This document shows positions 61,453 through 64,000 of a stretch of 64,000 nucleotides of DNA, one piece after another. Numbering within the stretch: position 1 is the stretch's first letter; each line of letters begins with the position of its first letter. Made by a program: the position numbers and the translations under genes. The notes beneath the pieces are model-generated. The model worked only from the letters and a program-made list of their open reading frames with translations. It had not been told where the DNA came from and ran no database searches. Origin of the DNA: Lysinibacillus composti (GTDB lineage: Bacteria; Bacillota; Bacilli; Bacillales_A; Planococcaceae); assembly GCF_016908465.1 (NCBI RefSeq), contig NZ_JAFBDY010000014.1:40005-104004 (forward strand). Reading direction: 5' to 3'.

Positions 61453-63843
61453 ATGGAATCAAATTCAAATTCAAAACGAAGAAAAACTAGAAAACTTATA
61501 GATTTGATAATTTGGATTGTAGGGTTAGTCATTGTAGTAGGTGGATTGATTGTCATCGGAATTCATTTGTATGTTGGAAATTCCAAGCCAACAATCGAAG
61601 GAGAGGCAATTGTAACGGTTTTAGATGAAGATGTAGTCGTGAATCGAGATGGGACAGGAGTACCTCATATTGAAGCAAAATCCGATGCAGATTTATATCG
61701 TGCACAAGGTTATGTACAAGCACAGGACCGTTTATTCCAAATGGATTTAGCGCGACGTACAGCTAGTGGAACATTGGCAGAGGTTATAGGACAAGAAGCT
61801 GTTGATTCGGACAAATTGTTCCGTACGTTTAGTTTAAGAAATGCTGCAGAACAATCTTATGAAGCCTACGATGAGGAGACGAAACAAATTCTCGAGTGGT
61901 ATTCCGAGGGTGTAAATGCATTTATAAACGAAGTAAATGGTACTAGCAAACTATCATACGAATTTAAACTTTTAGGTTACCAACCCGAAGCTTGGACACC
62001 TATTGATTCATTAACAATAGGGAAATATATGGCATATGATTTAGGTGGAACTTGGACAACTCAAGCATTCAATCATTGGGCATTACAAAACTTCACAAAG
62101 GAACAACTAAAGGATTTACTAATTGAAGATTCTGTAGAGGCAAAATCAATTATTGAAGCGAACTTAGAAAATCCAGTAAAAGTAGACGGACAATTTAATA
62201 CAGAATTGTTACCAAATGAGTTTAGCGGTGGTAATAGCTGGGTTGTTTCTGGTGAAAAAACAGAAAATGGAAAGCCCTTAATAGCAAATGACCCACATTC
62301 AGGGTTATCAACACCTTCTATTTGGTATCAAATGCATTTAGAGTCACCAGAACAAAATGTAAGTGGTGTCATTATTCCGGGTGTACCAGGAATTCTATTA
62401 GGGCATAACGAGACAATTGCATGGGGTGTAACAGATGTTGGGGCAGACGTACAAGATCTATATATTGAAATACCAAATCCAGAAGATCCAACCCAATTTA
62501 AATATGATGGAGCATGGGAACAAGCAGAAGTACGAAAAGAACCTATTAAAGTAAAAGATGGGAAAACAATTGATTATGAAGTCGTTGAAACTCGTCATGG
62601 TCCAATTATTTCAGACTTCATCAATGGTGAAGAAAATTCAACTAGTGTCTTTTCAATTGAATGGACAGCATTAGAACCTACTTCAGAATTGAAGGCTGTA
62701 CTCACATTTAACAAAGCAACGAATTGGGATGAATTTGAAACAGCATTAGCAGATTTCAAAGCTCCAGCACAAAACTTTGTCTTTGCTTCTACAGATGGGA
62801 CAATAGCCTATAAAGCCACTGGAAATATTCCAATAAGAAAGCAAGGAGATGGAACATTCCCGGTACCAGGTGATTCCTCTGAATATGGGTGGGAAGGTTT
62901 TATTCCATTTGATGAATTGCCAACAATTACAAACCCTGAATCTGGCTATATCGCAACAGCAAATAATGAAATTATTGGCGATGAATATCCATACCATATT
63001 ACGAATTATTGGGCGCCATCATATCGTTATGAACGAATTGTAGAATTGTTAGAATCCGCGGATAACTTGAAGTTAGGAGATATGCAAGGTATTCAATCAG
63101 ATAAGAAAAACTTACGGGCAGAAAGCTTGCTTCCGAGTATACTAACGACGATAAAAGATATGGATGCTGAAGGGAAATATCAGGATATTATTACACTTCT
63201 TGAAGAGTGGGAGTTATACGATAATAAAGATGCAGGAGCTCCTTTAATATTTAATTTATTAATGTCAGAGATTCAGGATTCACTATTTAAAGATGCTATG
63301 CCAGAAGATGTTTATGACATGATGCCAAGTAAACTCCAACTAACAGACCGAATGCTAAAAGATGCATATGAAGGGTCTCCAAATGTTTGGGTTGAAAAAG
63401 CAGGCGGTGTAGAGCAACTTGTGTTCAGTTCGTTTGAAACAACGATTACCGATATAAAAGCAAAGTATGGTACATCAGTTTCTAAGTGGAAATGGGGAAG
63501 CTATAATAAACTAACTTTTGAACATCCTCTTTCAAATGCTTATGATTTCTTGGCAACTTACCTTAACCCTCCAAAACAAGCAGTTGGAGGTTCAAACGTT
63601 ACTGTACAAGCAGCTGTTGAAGATGGTAATGGAAATGTTGATCATGGTGCATCTTGGAGATATGTTGCAGACTTAAGTGACTTATCGAATGCATATCATA
63701 TGGTTGCACCTGGACAAAGTGAACATGTGAAATCAAAATGGTATGATAATCAAGCTTCTGATTGGGTCTTTGGTCGATATCATAAGACAAAGATTAGTGG
63801 AGAATTAGATGCAACATACGAACTTCAATTAAAAGCAGAATAA
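61453..63843 (+). CDS. Membrane-anchored penicillin acylase-family (Ntn-hydrolase) protein with Gly at the nucleophile position
   Basis: This 796-residue protein has an anchor helix (about 18-41), an alpha-subunit-like part (about 55-255) and a beta-subunit-like part. Family motifs are GVPHIEAKSDADLYRAQGYV, PLIANDPHSGL, IAWGVTDVGADVQDLYIE, ETRHGPIISD and TANNEI. At the processing site, penicillin acylases have S-N-x-W, with Ser the new N terminus and nucleophile; here it is G260-N261-S262-W263 (codons GGT AAT AGC TGG). Without Ser, Thr or Cys there, normal self-cleavage should fail. The start is ATG at 61453 after a weak site. Confidence 0.82.
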   Translation: MESNSNSKRRKTRKLIDLIIWIVGLVIVVGGLIVIGIHLYVGNSKPTIEGEAIVTVLDEDVVVNRDGTGVPHIEAKSDADLYRAQGYVQAQDRLFQMDLARRTASGTLAEVIGQEAVDSDKLFRTFSLRNAAEQSYEAYDEETKQILEWYSEGVNAFINEVNGTSKLSYEFKLLGYQPEAWTPIDSLTIGKYMAYDLGGTWTTQAFNHWALQNFTKEQLKDLLIEDSVEAKSIIEANLENPVKVDGQFNTELLPNEFSGGNSWVVSGEKTENGKPLIANDPHSGLSTPSIWYQMHLESPEQNVSGVIIPGVPGILLGHNETIAWGVTDVGADVQDLYIEIPNPEDPTQFKYDGAWEQAEVRKEPIKVKDGKTIDYEVVETRHGPIISDFINGEENSTSVFSIEWTALEPTSELKAVLTFNKATNWDEFETALADFKAPAQNFVFASTDGTIAYKATGNIPIRKQGDGTFPVPGDSSEYGWEGFIPFDELPTITNPESGYIATANNEIIGDEYPYHITNYWAPSYRYERIVELLESADNLKLGDMQGIQSDKKNLRAESLLPSILTTIKDMDAEGKYQDIITLLEEWELYDNKDAGAPLIFNLLMSEIQDSLFKDAMPEDVYDMMPSKLQLTDRMLKDAYEGSPNVWVEKAGGVEQLVFSSFETTITDIKAKYGTSVSKWKWGSYNKLTFEHPLSNAYDFLATYLNPPKQAVGGSNVTVQAAVEDGNGNVDHGASWRYVADLSDLSNAYHMVAPGQSEHVKSKWYDNQASDWVFGRYHKTKISGELDATYELQLKAE

Positions 63844-63847
63844 TGGA

Positions 63848-63884
63848 AATGGGCGTTTAATCCAAAATAAGCGCCCATTTTTTA
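63848..63884 (+). terminator. Terminator of the penicillin acylase-family gene
   Basis: ATGGGCG pairs with CGCCCAT, with further TTTA/TAAG pairing, followed by six T. Confidence 0.85.
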
Positions 63885-64000
63885 TTATTCTTTTTTAATC
63901 ATAAAGGCTCTATAATATTTGTTGGGGTTTGAAAAAATTTCATAAATAAAAAAGCACGTAATCACCGATTTCTATATACTTGAATTGTCGAAAAACAAGC

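Overview
The window is a stretch of chromosome from a low-GC Gram-positive bacterium (about 35% GC by eye). Strong GGAGG-type ribosome sites, sigmaA-like promoters and gene pairs known from Bacillus subtilis (yjlC-ndh, bpsA-bpsB, ykaA-pit, yclNOPQ) point to Bacillales. Gene content and the GC-rich interspersed repeat suggest Planococcaceae/Caryophanaceae (Lysinibacillus, Solibacillus or Ureibacillus relatives); this placement is inference. No rRNA, tRNA, CRISPR array, prophage or intact insertion sequence was seen.

Layout. 1-6.8 kb: oligopeptide ABC importer (3' end of one oppA paralogue, a complete oppA, then oppBCDF), with two CodY-like boxes in front of oppA. 7-9 kb: DedA protein and an Fsr-type efflux protein, convergent. 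9.5-11.2 kb: type II NADH dehydrogenase with its DUF1641 partner. 11.7-13.3 kb: type III polyketide synthase and its methyltransferase. 13.5-15.3 kb: a zinc-ribbon protein of unknown function and a TipA-like MerR regulator with a 19-bp-spacer promoter. 15.5-20.3 kb: BusR-like regulator and a glycine betaine OpuA importer with two binding proteins that are circular permutations of each other. 20.3-24.6 kb: unknown protein, DUF4309-GH3 fusion, AraC/GyrI regulator, NERD-like protein. 24.7-28.7 kb: rRNA methyltransferase, PlsC, low-molecular-weight phosphatase, zinc metallopeptidase, YebC-family factor. 28.7-34.7 kb: ArsB, YdcF, M3 oligopeptidase, AI-2E-type membrane protein. 34.8-43.9 kb: phosphate transporter pair, methyltransferase, PutP, HflX, POT peptide transporter, DUF6612 lipoprotein. 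44-48.5 kb: Fur-controlled siderophore importer (yclNOPQ type) followed by a decayed heme-monooxygenase gene. 48.7-51.3 kb: PAP2 phosphatase, ZIP transporter behind an MntR-like box, NAD(P)-binding protein. 51.4-54.8 kb: thrC-thrB and an MFS transporter. 55-58.6 kb: RpiR regulator, structured repeat, PpaC, AzoR, DUF2500 protein. 59-63.9 kb: CatR/YodB-like HxlR regulator, MurB, ExoA and a penicillin acylase-family protein lacking the usual catalytic serine.

Most genes are ordinary core genes. Regulatory reading ties several together: predicted CodY sites at two peptide importers, Fur sites at two promoters of one siderophore locus, an MntR-like site at the ZIP transporter, and a c-di-AMP-type regulator beside the osmolyte importer. 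The most unusual items are the tandem permuted OpuAC pair, the penicillin acylase-family protein with Gly in place of the nucleophile, the DUF4309-GH3 fusion, and two families of structured intergenic repeats.
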